Source: an uncultured Alistipes sp.
GTDB taxonomy: Bacteria > Bacteroidota > Bacteroidia > Bacteroidales > Rikenellaceae
DNA: 45,818 nt
Reading direction: 5' to 3'
NCBI GenBank assembly: GCA_900550375.1
Contig: URRP01000016.1
Span: 1-45,818 of the forward strand
The notes under the pieces are model-generated. The model was not told the origin of the DNA, did not search any database, and saw only the letters and a program-made list of their open reading frames with translations. Shown here one piece after another: positions 17,231 through 25,040 of this stretch. Within the stretch, counting starts at the first letter, position 1. Each line of letters opens with the position of its first letter. Made by a program: the position numbers and the translations under genes.

Positions 17231-17520
17231 TGTCATTCCGAGCGAAGTTGAACGGAGCGTGGAAATCTACCGCTTTTTGTTTTTTTGTCTGCTGCTGTTT
17301 CCAAGCGATTGATCCTCACGTCGCACCTACGGTGCTCCTCAGGATGACACTCTATTGTCATTCCGAGCGAGTGGCAGCGAGCGTGGGAATCTACCGCTTT
17401 TTGTTTTTTTGTCTGCTGCTGTTTCCAATCGGTTGATCCTCACGTCGCACCTGCGGTGCTCTTCAGGATGACACTCTATTGTCATTCCGAGTGAGTGGCA
17501 GCGAACGTGGGAATCTACCT
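17231..17520. repeat. Tandem MITE-like 125-bp repeats (two full, one partial)
   Basis: Units start at 17231, 17356 and 17480, each with TGTCATTCCGAG, and the two full units end in CTCAGGATGACACTCTAT. The unit ends are near-perfect inverted repeats (TGTCATTCCGAG against TGTCATCCTGAG), and an internal GCACC-TAC-GGTGC hairpin is present. The copies are about 90% alike. They carry no gene; the open frames across them are incidental. They lie between convergent genes, as is usual for such elements. Confidence 0.8.
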
Positions 17521-17586
17521 CCTTAATTGTCAGCGCCGGAAAGTGAAGAAGATTCCCGCGCAGGCCTGCGGCCTGCAAAGACTCCA

Positions 17587-17627
17587 CGAATCAAGCATAA
17601 TTCCCACCGGAAATTATGCTTGATTCG
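17587..17627. terminator. Perfect 16-bp inverted repeat at the 3' end of the his operon
   Basis: CGAATCAAGCATAATT (17587-17602) and its exact complement (17612-17627) flank a 9-nt loop. The right arm touches the hisIE stop codon (17628-17630). There is no clear U-tract on the minus strand, but position and strength make it the likely 3' end of the his mRNA. Confidence 0.6.
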
Positions 17628-18248
17628 TTATGCGTGCCGTTTGGCCAGTTCCTGCTCGAGATCGGCGATCGAACATCCCGTGGCTTCGAGCAGGACGAGC
17701 AGGTGGTAGACCAGATCGGAGGCTTCGTAGATCATCGCCTCGCGGTTGCCGGCTACGGCTTCGATGACCGTTTCGACGGCCTCCTCGCCGACCTTCTGGG
17801 CGATTTTATTTACACCGCGCGTGAACAGACGTGCCGTATAGGAGCCTTCGGGCATCGCGGCGTGGCGTTCGCGGACGATGGCTTGGAGCGATCGGATGAA
17901 CCCTTCGGTTTCGGGGATGGCTTCGCCGAAGCAGGTTTTCGATCCCGTATGGCAGGTCGGGCCGTGGGGGATGGTGCGGATCAGCAGCGTGTCGCGGTCG
18001 CAGTCGGCCGCCACCGAGACGATGTCGAGCCGGTTGCCGCTGGTTTCGCCCTTGGTCCAGAGGCATTGCCGCGTGCGGCTGTAAAAGGTGACGCGCCCCT
18101 CGGCGAGGCTCTTTTCGTAGGCCTCGCGGTTCATGTAGCCGAGCATCAGCACCTGCAAGGTGCTGTCGTCCTGAACGATGGCGGGGATCAACCCGTCGGC
18201 CTGTTTGCCGGCCGCGAGTTCCGTGAAGGGAATAGCTTCGATTTTCAT
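17628..18248 (-). CDS. hisIE: Bifunctional phosphoribosyl-AMP cyclohydrolase / phosphoribosyl-ATP pyrophosphatase
   Basis: This 206-aa cytoplasmic enzyme catalyses steps 2 and 3 of histidine synthesis. The N-terminal HisI domain (about 1-110) has the metal-site signature DCDRDTLLIRTIPHGPTCHTG followed by SKTCF. The C-terminal HisE domain (about 115-206) has the all-alpha MazG-like pattern KVGEEAVETVIEA and EASDLVYHLLVLL, whose acidic residues bind magnesium. The order HisI-HisE and the length are normal for the fused enzyme. It is last in the his operon, but a 213-nt gap with a palindromic element separates it from hisF, whereas the other his genes overlap or nearly touch. Confidence 0.95.
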   Translation of the reverse strand: MKIEAIPFTELAAGKQADGLIPAIVQDDSTLQVLMLGYMNREAYEKSLAEGRVTFYSRTRQCLWTKGETSGNRLDIVSVAADCDRDTLLIRTIPHGPTCHTGSKTCFGEAIPETEGFIRSLQAIVRERHAAMPEGSYTARLFTRGVNKIAQKVGEEAVETVIEAVAGNREAMIYEASDLVYHLLVLLEATGCSIADLEQELAKRHA

Positions 18249-18352
18249 GGGATGTTTTTTGTGGTGATTTTATACTTCAATGCACCAATGTATTCGATGC
18301 GGGTTTCGTTTTCGCTCGTCGTTGTTCGCGGCCTTTGACCGCGTTTTCATAT

Positions 18353-18397
18353 CTGACCCTCCCCTAAATCCCCTCCTCGGAGGGGACTTCGGGTCAG
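18353..18397. repeat. Nested palindromic intergenic element
   Basis: The outer arms CTGACCC (18353-18359) and GGGTCAG (18391-18397) enclose an inner stem CCCCTCC-TC-GGAGGGG (18370-18385). Such nested palindromes are typical dispersed intergenic repeats. This one sits inside the his operon between hisF and hisIE and would form a strong mRNA hairpin. Confidence 0.65.
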
Positions 18398-18461
18398 GTT
18401 ATCCGACCGAATCGAGGATCGTGACCGTCGGTTCATTAAAGTATGTAATCGAGTTTTCGGT

Positions 18462-19217
18462 TTATAATCGGACGGGAATATGGCGTGCGCGAAGTTCGCG
18501 CTTGAGTCGGGGAATCGGGATTTCGCCGTAGTGGAAGATGCTGGCCGCCAGCGCGGCGTCGGCACGGCCGAGTGTCAGTACGTCGGCGATATGCTCCACC
18601 GTTCCGGCGCCTCCCGAAGCGATGACGGGGATGGACAGTTGCTGCGACAGCCGTGCGAAGGTGTCGCAGGGGTAGCCGTTGCGCGTGCCGTCGTGATCCA
18701 TCGAGGTGAAGAGAATTTCGCCCGCACCCCGCTCGCAGGCCTCCTGCGCCCATGCGAAGAGTTCACGCTCGGTAAGCTGCCGCCCGCCGTGCGTCGTGAC
18801 GCGCCAGCGGCCGTCGATCGTCTTGGCGTCGATGGCGACGACGACGAACTGTGAGCCGTATTTCGCGGCGACGGCGTCGATCAGCGCGGGGGCGGCGACG
18901 GCGGCGCTGTTGACGGTGATCTTGTCGGCGCCGGCCTCCAAGAGCCGACCGGCGTCGTCGACCGAGGCGATGCCTCCGCCGACGGTGAAGGGAATGTCGA
19001 TGCGCGCGGCGATGCGCGAGACCAGTCCGGTGAAGGTGCGGCGCCCTTCCGCCGTGGCGCTGATGTCGAGGTAGACCAGTTCGTCGGCGCCCTCGGCGGC
19101 ATAGCGGGCGCCCAGCTCCACCGGATCGCCCACGCTGCGCAGATCGGCGAAGTTGATCCCCTTGACCGTCTGCCCGTCGCGGATATCCAGACAGGGGATT
19201 ATTCGTTTCGCAAGCAT
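18462..19217 (-). CDS. hisF: Imidazole glycerol phosphate synthase cyclase subunit
   Basis: This 251-aa (beta/alpha)8-barrel closes the imidazole ring using ammonia from HisH, giving imidazole glycerol phosphate and AICAR. The start MLAKRIIPCLDIRDGQTVKG contains the conserved catalytic Asp11 (CLDIRDG). The second catalytic Asp is in VVAIDAKTIDG (about 130). Phosphate-binding loops are GGGIAS (about 80) and ASGGAGT (about 201). Length is as expected for HisF. Its first 19 bases overlap the end of hisA, pointing to coupled translation. Confidence 0.97.
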   Translation of the reverse strand: MLAKRIIPCLDIRDGQTVKGINFADLRSVGDPVELGARYAAEGADELVYLDISATAEGRRTFTGLVSRIAARIDIPFTVGGGIASVDDAGRLLEAGADKITVNSAAVAAPALIDAVAAKYGSQFVVVAIDAKTIDGRWRVTTHGGRQLTERELFAWAQEACERGAGEILFTSMDHDGTRNGYPCDTFARLSQQLSIPVIASGGAGTVEHIADVLTLGRADAALAASIFHYGEIPIPRLKRELRARHIPVRL

Positions 19218-19930
19218 CGTTCGAGATCGTTGAGGGTGATACGTCCTTCGTAGATCGCCTTGCCGACGATCACGCTGTGCAGTCCGGCCCGGTCGAGGGC
19301 GGCGAGATCATCCAGCGCGCCGATGCCGCCGCTGACGGTAATCTCCACGTCGGGAAATTCCGTCTGAAGTGCGGCATAGAACTGCGTCGCGGGGCCGCAG
19401 AGCATCCCGTCGCGGGCGATGTCGGTGCAGATGACCTGCCGCAGACCCTGCGGACGGAAGCGGGCGATCAGCTCGGCGGCGCTCAGCATCGTCGTCTCCA
19501 GCCAGCCCTGAATGGCGATCCTGCCGTCGCGCAGGTCGGCGCCGAGGATCAGGCGTTCGCCGCCGAACTCCTCCAGCCATGCGGCGAACCGTTCGGGTTC
19601 GCGCACGGCGATGCTGCCGCAGACGGCCCGCTGTGCACCCGCCGCGAAGACGTCGCGCAGCGCAGCGGAGCTTTTGATACCGCCGCCGTACTGGATTTCG
19701 AGCGACGTGCGGGCGGCGATGCGTTCGAGTACGGCCAGATTGGCCGGTTGCTGTGCCTTGGCGCCGTCGAGGTCGACCATGTGCAGCCGTCGCGCCCCCG
19801 CCGCTTCGAAACGCAGGGCCGCGTCGAGCGGATCGCGGTCGTAGGTTGTAAGGCGGCCGTAGTCGCCTTGCGTGAGCCGCACGCAGGAGCCTTGGATGAG
19901 GTCCATTGCCGGTATGATTTCGATATTCAT
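19199..19930 (-). CDS. hisA: ProFAR isomerase
   Basis: This 243-aa (beta/alpha)8-barrel, homologous to HisF, opens the ribose ring of ProFAR by an Amadori rearrangement (step 4). Key residues are Asp9 in IIPAMDLIQGSCVRL, the phosphate loop YGGGIKSS (about 80) and Asp near 129 in LGADLRDG, with IARDGML and SGGIGALDD later. Length is standard. The gene begins one base after the hisH stop and ends inside hisF. Confidence 0.96.
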   Translation of the reverse strand: MNIEIIPAMDLIQGSCVRLTQGDYGRLTTYDRDPLDAALRFEAAGARRLHMVDLDGAKAQQPANLAVLERIAARTSLEIQYGGGIKSSAALRDVFAAGAQRAVCGSIAVREPERFAAWLEEFGGERLILGADLRDGRIAIQGWLETTMLSAAELIARFRPQGLRQVICTDIARDGMLCGPATQFYAALQTEFPDVEITVSGGIGALDDLAALDRAGLHSVIVGKAIYEGRITLNDLERCLRNE

Positions 19931-19931
19931 T

Positions 19932-20528
19932 CTATTTCATCGTTAAAAAGTTGCGTAGAATCCGTTCGCCCGCCGCTCCGCTCTTTTCGGGGTGGAACTG
20001 TGTGCCGAAGAAGTTGTCGCGCGCGATCGCCGCGCTGAAGCGGATGCCGTAATCGGTCGCTGCGATCGTGCCTTCGCAGAGCTGCGGTGCATAGGAGTGG
20101 ACGTAGTAGACGTAGGTCTCCTCGTCGAGTCCTTCGAACAGCGGCCCGTGCAGTGCTTCGAGGGTATCCCAGCCCACGTGGGGGACTTTGAGCGGTCCGT
20201 CGGCCGTCCGGTCGGGAAGACGCACGACGTCGGTGGGAAAGATGCCCAGACACGCGGCATCGCCCTCCTCGCTCGAACGGCACAGGAGCTGCATCCCGAT
20301 GCAGATGCCCAGCACGGGACAGGTCAGTGCGGGAAGAATCGTGTCGAGCCTTTTTTCGCGCAGCTTGGCCATCGCGGTCGACGCTTCGCCCACGCCCGGC
20401 AGAATCACCCGCTCGGCACGGTACAGCACCGCGGGATCGGAGGTGACGATGAATTCGGCGCCCGTGCGGCGCAGGGCTTCGGCGACGGAGCGCAGATTGC
20501 CCGTATCGTAGTCTGCAATCGCTATCAT
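19932..20528 (-). CDS. hisH: Imidazole glycerol phosphate synthase glutaminase subunit
   Basis: This 198-aa class I glutamine amidotransferase releases ammonia from glutamine and passes it to HisF. The catalytic triad is visible: Cys79 region in LGICIGMQLL, then His179 and Glu181 in GTQFHPEKSG. The start is the ATG at 20528 (MIAIADYDTGNLRSV), overlapping the hisB stop as ATGA. The frame is open further upstream, but that part is Arg-rich and lies inside hisB. Length matches the family. Confidence 0.96.
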   Translation of the reverse strand: MIAIADYDTGNLRSVAEALRRTGAEFIVTSDPAVLYRAERVILPGVGEASTAMAKLREKRLDTILPALTCPVLGICIGMQLLCRSSEEGDAACLGIFPTDVVRLPDRTADGPLKVPHVGWDTLEALHGPLFEGLDEETYVYYVHSYAPQLCEGTIAATDYGIRFSAAIARDNFFGTQFHPEKSGAAGERILRNFLTMK

Positions 20529-21652
20529 AGGACTCCTTTGCTGCTCGGTATGTCGTAATCGAACCGATTGCGGGCGACGGCCATGCGCAGCGCTCGTGCG
20601 AAGGCTTTGAAGATCGCTTCGGCCTTGTGGTGCTCGTTCCCGCCCTGCGCGGCGATGTGGAGGTTGCAGCGCGCCGCGCAGCAGAACGAGTGGAAGAAAT
20701 GACGCAGCATCTCGGTGGGCAGGTCGCCGATGCGTTCGCGGCGGAACTCCGCCTCCCACTCGAAGCTGATCCGGCCGCCGAAGTCGATGAGCACCATCGC
20801 GCGGCAGTCGTCCATCGGCAGGACGAATCCGTAGCGGGCGATACCCGCCTTGCTGCCCAGTGCGCGGTCGACCGCTTCGCCCAGTACGATGCCGACGTCT
20901 TCGACGGTGTGATGTTCGTCGACCCGCAGATCGCCCTGCGCCTCGATTGCGAGCGAGACGCTCCCGTGATGGGCGATCTGGGCGAGCATGTGGTCGAAGA
21001 ATCCGATTCCCGTGTCGATGCGTCCGGTGTCGGCACGGCCGTCGAGATCGAGCGAGAGGGCGATCTGCGTCTCGGAGGTGCGGCGCGTGAGGGTGACGCT
21101 GCGTTCGCCGCGGCGGATGAACTCCGCGATCTGCGCCCACGACGGGGCGATCAGCACGCAGGCCGTTTCGGCATCGGCTTCGCGCAGCGCGCGGCGTCCG
21201 GTCTGCTCGTCGGCGAGCAGGATGCCCCGCGCCCCGAGGTTGCGCGCCAGCAGCATGTCGGTCGGCCGGTCGCCGATGACGTAGCTGGCCGCGAGGTCAT
21301 AACTTCCGTCGAGGTAGCGGCCGAACATCCCCGTGCAGGGCTTGCGCGTGGGGGCGGCGTCCGCCTCGAAGGTGCGGTCGATGAGCTGGTCATCGAAGAC
21401 GACGCCTTCGCCTTCGAGCGTCGCGAGCATCCGCTCGTGCGCCGGCCGGAAGTCTGTTTCGGGGAACGACGGCGTGCCCAGACCGTCCTGATTGGTGGCC
21501 AGCACCAGCTCGAACCCCAGCCCGCACAGGGCACGGAGTCCCGAGATGGCGCCCGGCACGAAACGGAGTTTTTCGAGGCTGTCGACCTGTAAGTCGACGG
21601 GCGGTTCGACGATCAGCGTACCGTCGCGGTCGATAAAGAGGGCTTTTTTCAT
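20525..21652 (-). CDS. hisB: Bifunctional histidinol-phosphatase / imidazoleglycerol-phosphate dehydratase
   Basis: This 375-aa fusion enzyme carries out two non-adjacent steps. The N-terminal HAD phosphatase (about 1-165) has FIDRDGTLIVEP (nucleophile Asp9, general acid Asp11), KPCTGMFGRYL (motif Lys) and GDRPTDMLLA (metal Asp). The C-terminal dehydratase (about 180-375) has GIGFFDHMLAQIAHHG, DEHHTVEDVGI and EHHKAEAIFKAFARALR, whose His and Glu residues bind Mn. Unlike the E. coli enzyme as I recall it, the phosphatase lacks the Cys/His zinc loop just before the RKP motif (here RTFEADAAPTRKPC). It overlaps both hisC and hisH by four bases. Confidence 0.96.
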   Translation of the reverse strand: MKKALFIDRDGTLIVEPPVDLQVDSLEKLRFVPGAISGLRALCGLGFELVLATNQDGLGTPSFPETDFRPAHERMLATLEGEGVVFDDQLIDRTFEADAAPTRKPCTGMFGRYLDGSYDLAASYVIGDRPTDMLLARNLGARGILLADEQTGRRALREADAETACVLIAPSWAQIAEFIRRGERSVTLTRRTSETQIALSLDLDGRADTGRIDTGIGFFDHMLAQIAHHGSVSLAIEAQGDLRVDEHHTVEDVGIVLGEAVDRALGSKAGIARYGFVLPMDDCRAMVLIDFGGRISFEWEAEFRRERIGDLPTEMLRHFFHSFCCAARCNLHIAAQGGNEHHKAEAIFKAFARALRMAVARNRFDYDIPSSKGVL

Positions 21653-22683
21653 ACGCGGAAATTTTTAACGGTGTTCAGCAGACGCCGATTCTCTTCGGGT
21701 GTTCCCACGGTGACGCGCAGGCACCCTTCGCATCCCGCGATGCGGGAGCGGTTGCGGACGATGACGCCCGCCCCGATCAGTGCGTCGTAGAGTGCGTCGG
21801 GCGCCGGCGTGCGCAGCAGCAGGAAGTTGGTTTGCGAGGGGTAGACCCGCTCCACGCAGGGGCAGGCGGTCAGTTCGCGGGCCAGCAGCTCACGTTCGCG
21901 ACGGATTTCGTCGATCTGCGGCGCGAGCTTGCGGTCGAGAAGCTCGGCAGCGGTCTGCTGCGTCAGGCACGGAATGTTGTAGGGGTATTTGACACGGGTG
22001 AAAAGGTCGACGACCTCCTTCGCGGCGAAAGCCAGTCCGATGCGCAGCCCCGCCATGCCCCACGCCTTGGAGAGCGTTTGCAGCACGATCAGATTCGGAA
22101 ATTCGTCGAGCCGCGGCAGGAAACCGGCGGTGTCGGCGAAGTCGATGTAGGCCTCGTCGAGGACGACCATGCCGTCGAAACGGCGCAGCAGCTCTTCGAT
22201 CGCAGCCGTAGGAAAGGCGTTGCCCGTGGGGTTGTTGGGCGAGCAGAGCCACAGCAGCTTGGTGTGTTCGTCCGCCGCTGCGAGCAGCCGTTCGACGGGC
22301 AGCGAGAAGTTGCCGCCGAGCGGCACTTCGCGCAGTTCGATATCGTTGACGGCCGCCGCGACGCGGTACATGCCGTAGGTCGGGGCGATCGAGACCGCGT
22401 TGTCGACGCCCGGCTGACAGAAGATGCGGTAGGCCAGATCGATGGCTTCGTCGCTGCCGTTGCCGATGAAGATGCGTTCGGCGGCGACGCCCTTGCGTTC
22501 GGCGAGCAGCTCCCGAAGCCGCCGCTGGTGCGGATCCGGGTAACGGTTGACGCCGTTGTCGTAGGGACTTTCGTTGGCGTCGAGCCACACGTCGATGCGC
22601 TGACCGCCATATTCGTCACGGGCGGTAGAGTAGGGGTCGAGTGCGAGGATGTTGTAGCGGACGAGTTCAGCGAGCGGTTTCAT
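21649..22683 (-). CDS. hisC: Histidinol-phosphate aminotransferase
   Basis: This 344-aa class I/II PLP aminotransferase converts imidazole acetol phosphate to histidinol phosphate using glutamate. Family marks are WLDANESPYDNG (substrate arm), IGNGSDEAIDL, the cofactor contacts SPNNPTGN and LDEAYIDF, the Schiff-base Lys in LSKAWGMAGLRIG (about 218), and the C-terminal Arg in CLRVTVGTPEEN. Length is typical. Four-base overlaps with hisD upstream and hisB downstream imply tight translational coupling. Confidence 0.96.
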   Translation of the reverse strand: MKPLAELVRYNILALDPYSTARDEYGGQRIDVWLDANESPYDNGVNRYPDPHQRRLRELLAERKGVAAERIFIGNGSDEAIDLAYRIFCQPGVDNAVSIAPTYGMYRVAAAVNDIELREVPLGGNFSLPVERLLAAADEHTKLLWLCSPNNPTGNAFPTAAIEELLRRFDGMVVLDEAYIDFADTAGFLPRLDEFPNLIVLQTLSKAWGMAGLRIGLAFAAKEVVDLFTRVKYPYNIPCLTQQTAAELLDRKLAPQIDEIRRERELLARELTACPCVERVYPSQTNFLLLRTPAPDALYDALIGAGVIVRNRSRIAGCEGCLRVTVGTPEENRRLLNTVKNFRV

Positions 22684-23975
22684 CGCACACCTCCTTCCTG
22701 CCGGATACGGACGGCTTCGGCGTGGGCGCCGAGCCCTTCGGCCCGAGCCATGGCGATGATGGTCGGGGCGAGCGCATCGAGTCCCTCGCGGGTAAGTTCC
22801 TGATAGGTGATTTTACGCAGGAAGCTGTCGATGTTCACGCCGCTGTAAGCGCGGGCGCAGCCTCCGGTGGGCAGCGTGTGGTTCGTGCCCGAAGCGTAGT
22901 CGCCGGCGCTTTCGGGCGAGTAGTCGCCTACGAATACGCTGCCGGCGGTCGTGATGCGGCGGGCGGCGGGCCACGGGTCGCGCAGCGCGACGATCAGGTG
23001 TTCGGGGGCGTAGGCTTCGGCGAAGTCGACCATATCGTCCGTCGAATCGAGTACGATGATCCGGCTCTGGGCGAGCGACTCGCCGAGAATCCTGCTGCGG
23101 GGACTTGCGGCCGCCTGCCGGCGGACGGCGTCGTTCACGCGGCGGGCGAATGCGGCTGTGCGGCAGACGAGCAGCGCCTGACTGTCGCCGCCGTGTTCGG
23201 CCTGTGAGAGCAGATCGGCGGCCGCGAAGTCGGGCGAAGCCCTTTCGTCGGCCAGCACCAGCACCTCCGACGGGCCGGCCGGAAGGTCGATGGCCACGCC
23301 GTCGACGCCGACGAGCTGTTTTGCGCGGGTGACGTAGCGGTTGCCCGGTCCGAAGATCTTGTCGACGCGCGGCACGCTCTCGGTTCCGTAGGCCATGGCG
23401 GCGATGGCCTGTGCGCCTCCGAGGGCGAAGAGGCGCCGCACGCCGCACAGCGCGGCGGCATAGCGGATTTCGGGGGCGATGTTCCCGTCGCGGCCGGCAG
23501 GGGTGCAGAGGACGATCTCGGAGCAGCCGGCGATCGCGGCTGGTACGGCGAGCATCAGTACCGTCGAGAAGAGCGGCGCCGTGCCGCCCGGGATATAAAG
23601 TCCTACACGGCGGATTGCAACGGCGCGCTGCTGGCAGCGCACGCCCGGCAGGATCTCGATCTCGACGGGGCGGGGCAGTTGTGCGCGGTGGAAGGCTTCG
23701 ATGTTGGCTTTGGCCGTGGCCAGCGCCGCTTTCAGTTCGGGCGGGACGCTGCGGGCGGCCTCGTCGAGTTGCGCCTGCGACAGTTCGAAGCGTTCGGGTA
23801 CGAAGCCCTCGATGCGGCGGACGATGCTCCGCAGCGCCTCGTCGCCGCCGGTGCGTACCTCCGAGAGGATGGCAGCGACCTGTTCGGCGATGTCACCGTC
23901 GTTGCGGGTGACGCGGGCGGTCAGCGCAGGCCAAGCGTCGCGCGGAGGATTTTCGTAGATTTTTATCGGCTCCAT
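22680..23975 (-). CDS. hisD: Histidinol dehydrogenase
   Basis: This 431-aa zinc enzyme catalyses the last two NAD-dependent oxidations from histidinol to histidine. Visible signatures are RRVGLYIPGGTAPLFSTVLM, the signature FGPGNRYVTRAKQLV, DLPAGPSEVLVLAD, LLSQAEHGGDSQ (metal-binding Gln/His), ALRDPWPAARRI, and GTNHTLPTGGCARAYSGVN (metal His). Length agrees with bacterial HisD. It starts 12 nt after hisG and overlaps hisC by four bases. Confidence 0.97.
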   Translation of the reverse strand: MEPIKIYENPPRDAWPALTARVTRNDGDIAEQVAAILSEVRTGGDEALRSIVRRIEGFVPERFELSQAQLDEAARSVPPELKAALATAKANIEAFHRAQLPRPVEIEILPGVRCQQRAVAIRRVGLYIPGGTAPLFSTVLMLAVPAAIAGCSEIVLCTPAGRDGNIAPEIRYAAALCGVRRLFALGGAQAIAAMAYGTESVPRVDKIFGPGNRYVTRAKQLVGVDGVAIDLPAGPSEVLVLADERASPDFAAADLLSQAEHGGDSQALLVCRTAAFARRVNDAVRRQAAASPRSRILGESLAQSRIIVLDSTDDMVDFAEAYAPEHLIVALRDPWPAARRITTAGSVFVGDYSPESAGDYASGTNHTLPTGGCARAYSGVNIDSFLRKITYQELTREGLDALAPTIIAMARAEGLGAHAEAVRIRQEGGVR

Positions 23976-23987
23976 AGGTCGTCGGTT

Positions 23988-24839
23988 TTAACGGATCATA
24001 TTTTCGAGCGCCAGCACCAGAATCCCTTCCGCACCGATGGCCTTCAGCTGTTCGATGCGCTCCCACAACCGATCCTTGCCGATGACGGCGTGCATCGAAC
24101 ACCAGCCCTCCTGCGCCAGCGGCAGGATCGTCGGACTACGCATACCGGGGAGCAGGGCGGTGGCTTCGGAGATCTTCTCCTTGGGAAGATTCATCAGCAC
24201 GTACTTCATGCCGCGGCTTTCGAGGATGGAGTTGAAACGGAAGGTGAGCTGCGCGGTCTCGCTGCGCTGCGCTGCGTCGAGCGACGGGTTGGCGACGAGC
24301 ACCGCTTCGGAGCGGAGGATCGTCTCCACTTCGCGCAGGCCATTCGAAACGAGCGTCCCGCCCGAAGAGACGATGTCGAAGATGGCGTCCGAAATACCTA
24401 TCGCCGGTGCGATCTCCACCGATCCTTCGATGACGTGAATCTCCGCTTCGATGCCCTGCTGCGAAAGGTATGTGCGCAGGATATTGGGATAGGAGGTCGC
24501 TATGCGCCGCCCGTCGAAGTAGCAGGGGCCCGTGTAGTCGGTTGCATTGGGTACGGCGAGCGAGAGGCGGCAGGCGCCGAATCCGAGCTGCATCACCCGT
24601 TCGACCGCGAAGCCTTTTTCGGCCACTTCGTTCTCGCCGACGATGCCCAGATCGGCGACGCCCATCGAGACGGCCTGCGGGATGTCGTCGTCGCGCAGAA
24701 AGAGTATTTCGAGCGGAAATCCCTCGGCACGAGCGACGAGCCGGCGTTTGCCGTCCGGGACGCTGATGCCGACTTCGAGGAGCAGGCCGAGGCTCTGTTC
24801 GTTGAGCCTGCCTTTGGCTTGAATGGCTATTCTTAACAT
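23988..24839 (-). CDS. hisG: ATP phosphoribosyltransferase, long form
   Basis: This 283-aa enzyme catalyses the first and controlling step, joining ATP and PRPP. Sequence marks are IAIQAKGRLNEQSLGLL, the DLGIVGENEVAE region, ISDAIFDIVSSGGTLVSNGL (PRPP loop) and a C-terminal ACT-like regulatory domain (about 210-283, AVIGKDRLWERIEQLKAIGA). This is the long HisG that does not need HisZ and is usually feedback-inhibited by histidine. The start is the ATG at 24839 (MLRIAIQ); the frame stays open to 24926, but that extension runs through the attenuator hairpin and has no family similarity. It is the first structural gene of the his operon. Confidence 0.95.
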   Translation of the reverse strand: MLRIAIQAKGRLNEQSLGLLLEVGISVPDGKRRLVARAEGFPLEILFLRDDDIPQAVSMGVADLGIVGENEVAEKGFAVERVMQLGFGACRLSLAVPNATDYTGPCYFDGRRIATSYPNILRTYLSQQGIEAEIHVIEGSVEIAPAIGISDAIFDIVSSGGTLVSNGLREVETILRSEAVLVANPSLDAAQRSETAQLTFRFNSILESRGMKYVLMNLPKEKISEATALLPGMRSPTILPLAQEGWCSMHAVIGKDRLWERIEQLKAIGAEGILVLALENMIR

Positions 24840-24893
24840 AAGTCGCTTGGTTTGAATGTTTTCTTTCAAGTGCCCGCCCTTGCGTATAGACCG

Positions 24894-24921
24894 AAAAAAA
24901 GCCCACCCGCAAGGGGTGAGC
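24894..24921 (-). terminator. his operon attenuator terminator
   Basis: On the minus strand GCTCACCC (24921-24914), loop CTTGC and GGGTGGGC (24908-24901) form an 8-bp stem, extendable by two A-T pairs, followed at once by seven T (24900-24894). It is a canonical intrinsic terminator located 34 nt after the leader peptide stop and 54 nt before hisG. Confidence 0.9.
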
Positions 24922-24978
24922 TTCAATTTTTGTATTTGCCGGAACTTTAACGCATCTACACGATCGATTCTACCCCTC
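24911..24978 (-). promoter_or_regulatory. Putative his antiterminator pairing
   Basis: GAGGGGT on the minus strand (24978-24972, within leader codons 15-17) is complementary to ACCCCTT (24917-24911), which includes part of the terminator's upstream arm. Pairing would break the terminator. A ribosome held at the early His codons leaves this segment free, and one that reaches the stop would mask it. The pairing is seen; its use is inferred. Confidence 0.6.
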
Positions 24979-25021
24979 GGTGAAAGTGGTGATGATGGTG
25001 GATATGGTTAAAAGTAAACAT
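24956..25021 (-). CDS. hisL: his operon leader peptide, 7 His codons in 21
   Basis: The ATG at 25021 opens a 21-codon frame beginning MFTFNHIHHHHHFH, then RGVESIV and a TAG stop at 24956-24958. Seven of the codons are His, six of them in codons 8-14. It begins about 13 nt after the predicted transcription start and is followed by an intrinsic terminator and then hisG. This is the architecture of a translation-coupled histidine attenuator, in which shortage of charged tRNA-His stalls the ribosome and allows read-through. It is too short for usual gene calling. Established: the mechanism, from the enterobacterial his operon. Inference: that it operates here. Confidence 0.92.
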   Translation of the reverse strand: MFTFNHIHHHHHFHRGVESIV

Positions 25022-25040
25022 TTCGATAAACTGTTCGTTG

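Noticed and set aside
17158..17436. Small cysteine- and phenylalanine-rich proteins across the repeat array
   Set aside because: They are translations of the MITE-like repeats, repeated in each copy, with no start context.
20529..21140. HisH fused to a long N-terminal region
   Set aside because: The upstream part is Arg-rich shadow sequence within hisB. HisH begins at 20528 with a four-base overlap.
24840..24926. N-terminal extension of HisG
   Set aside because: It starts inside the attenuator terminator hairpin and has no similarity to HisG. The ATG at 24839 gives the normal N-terminus.
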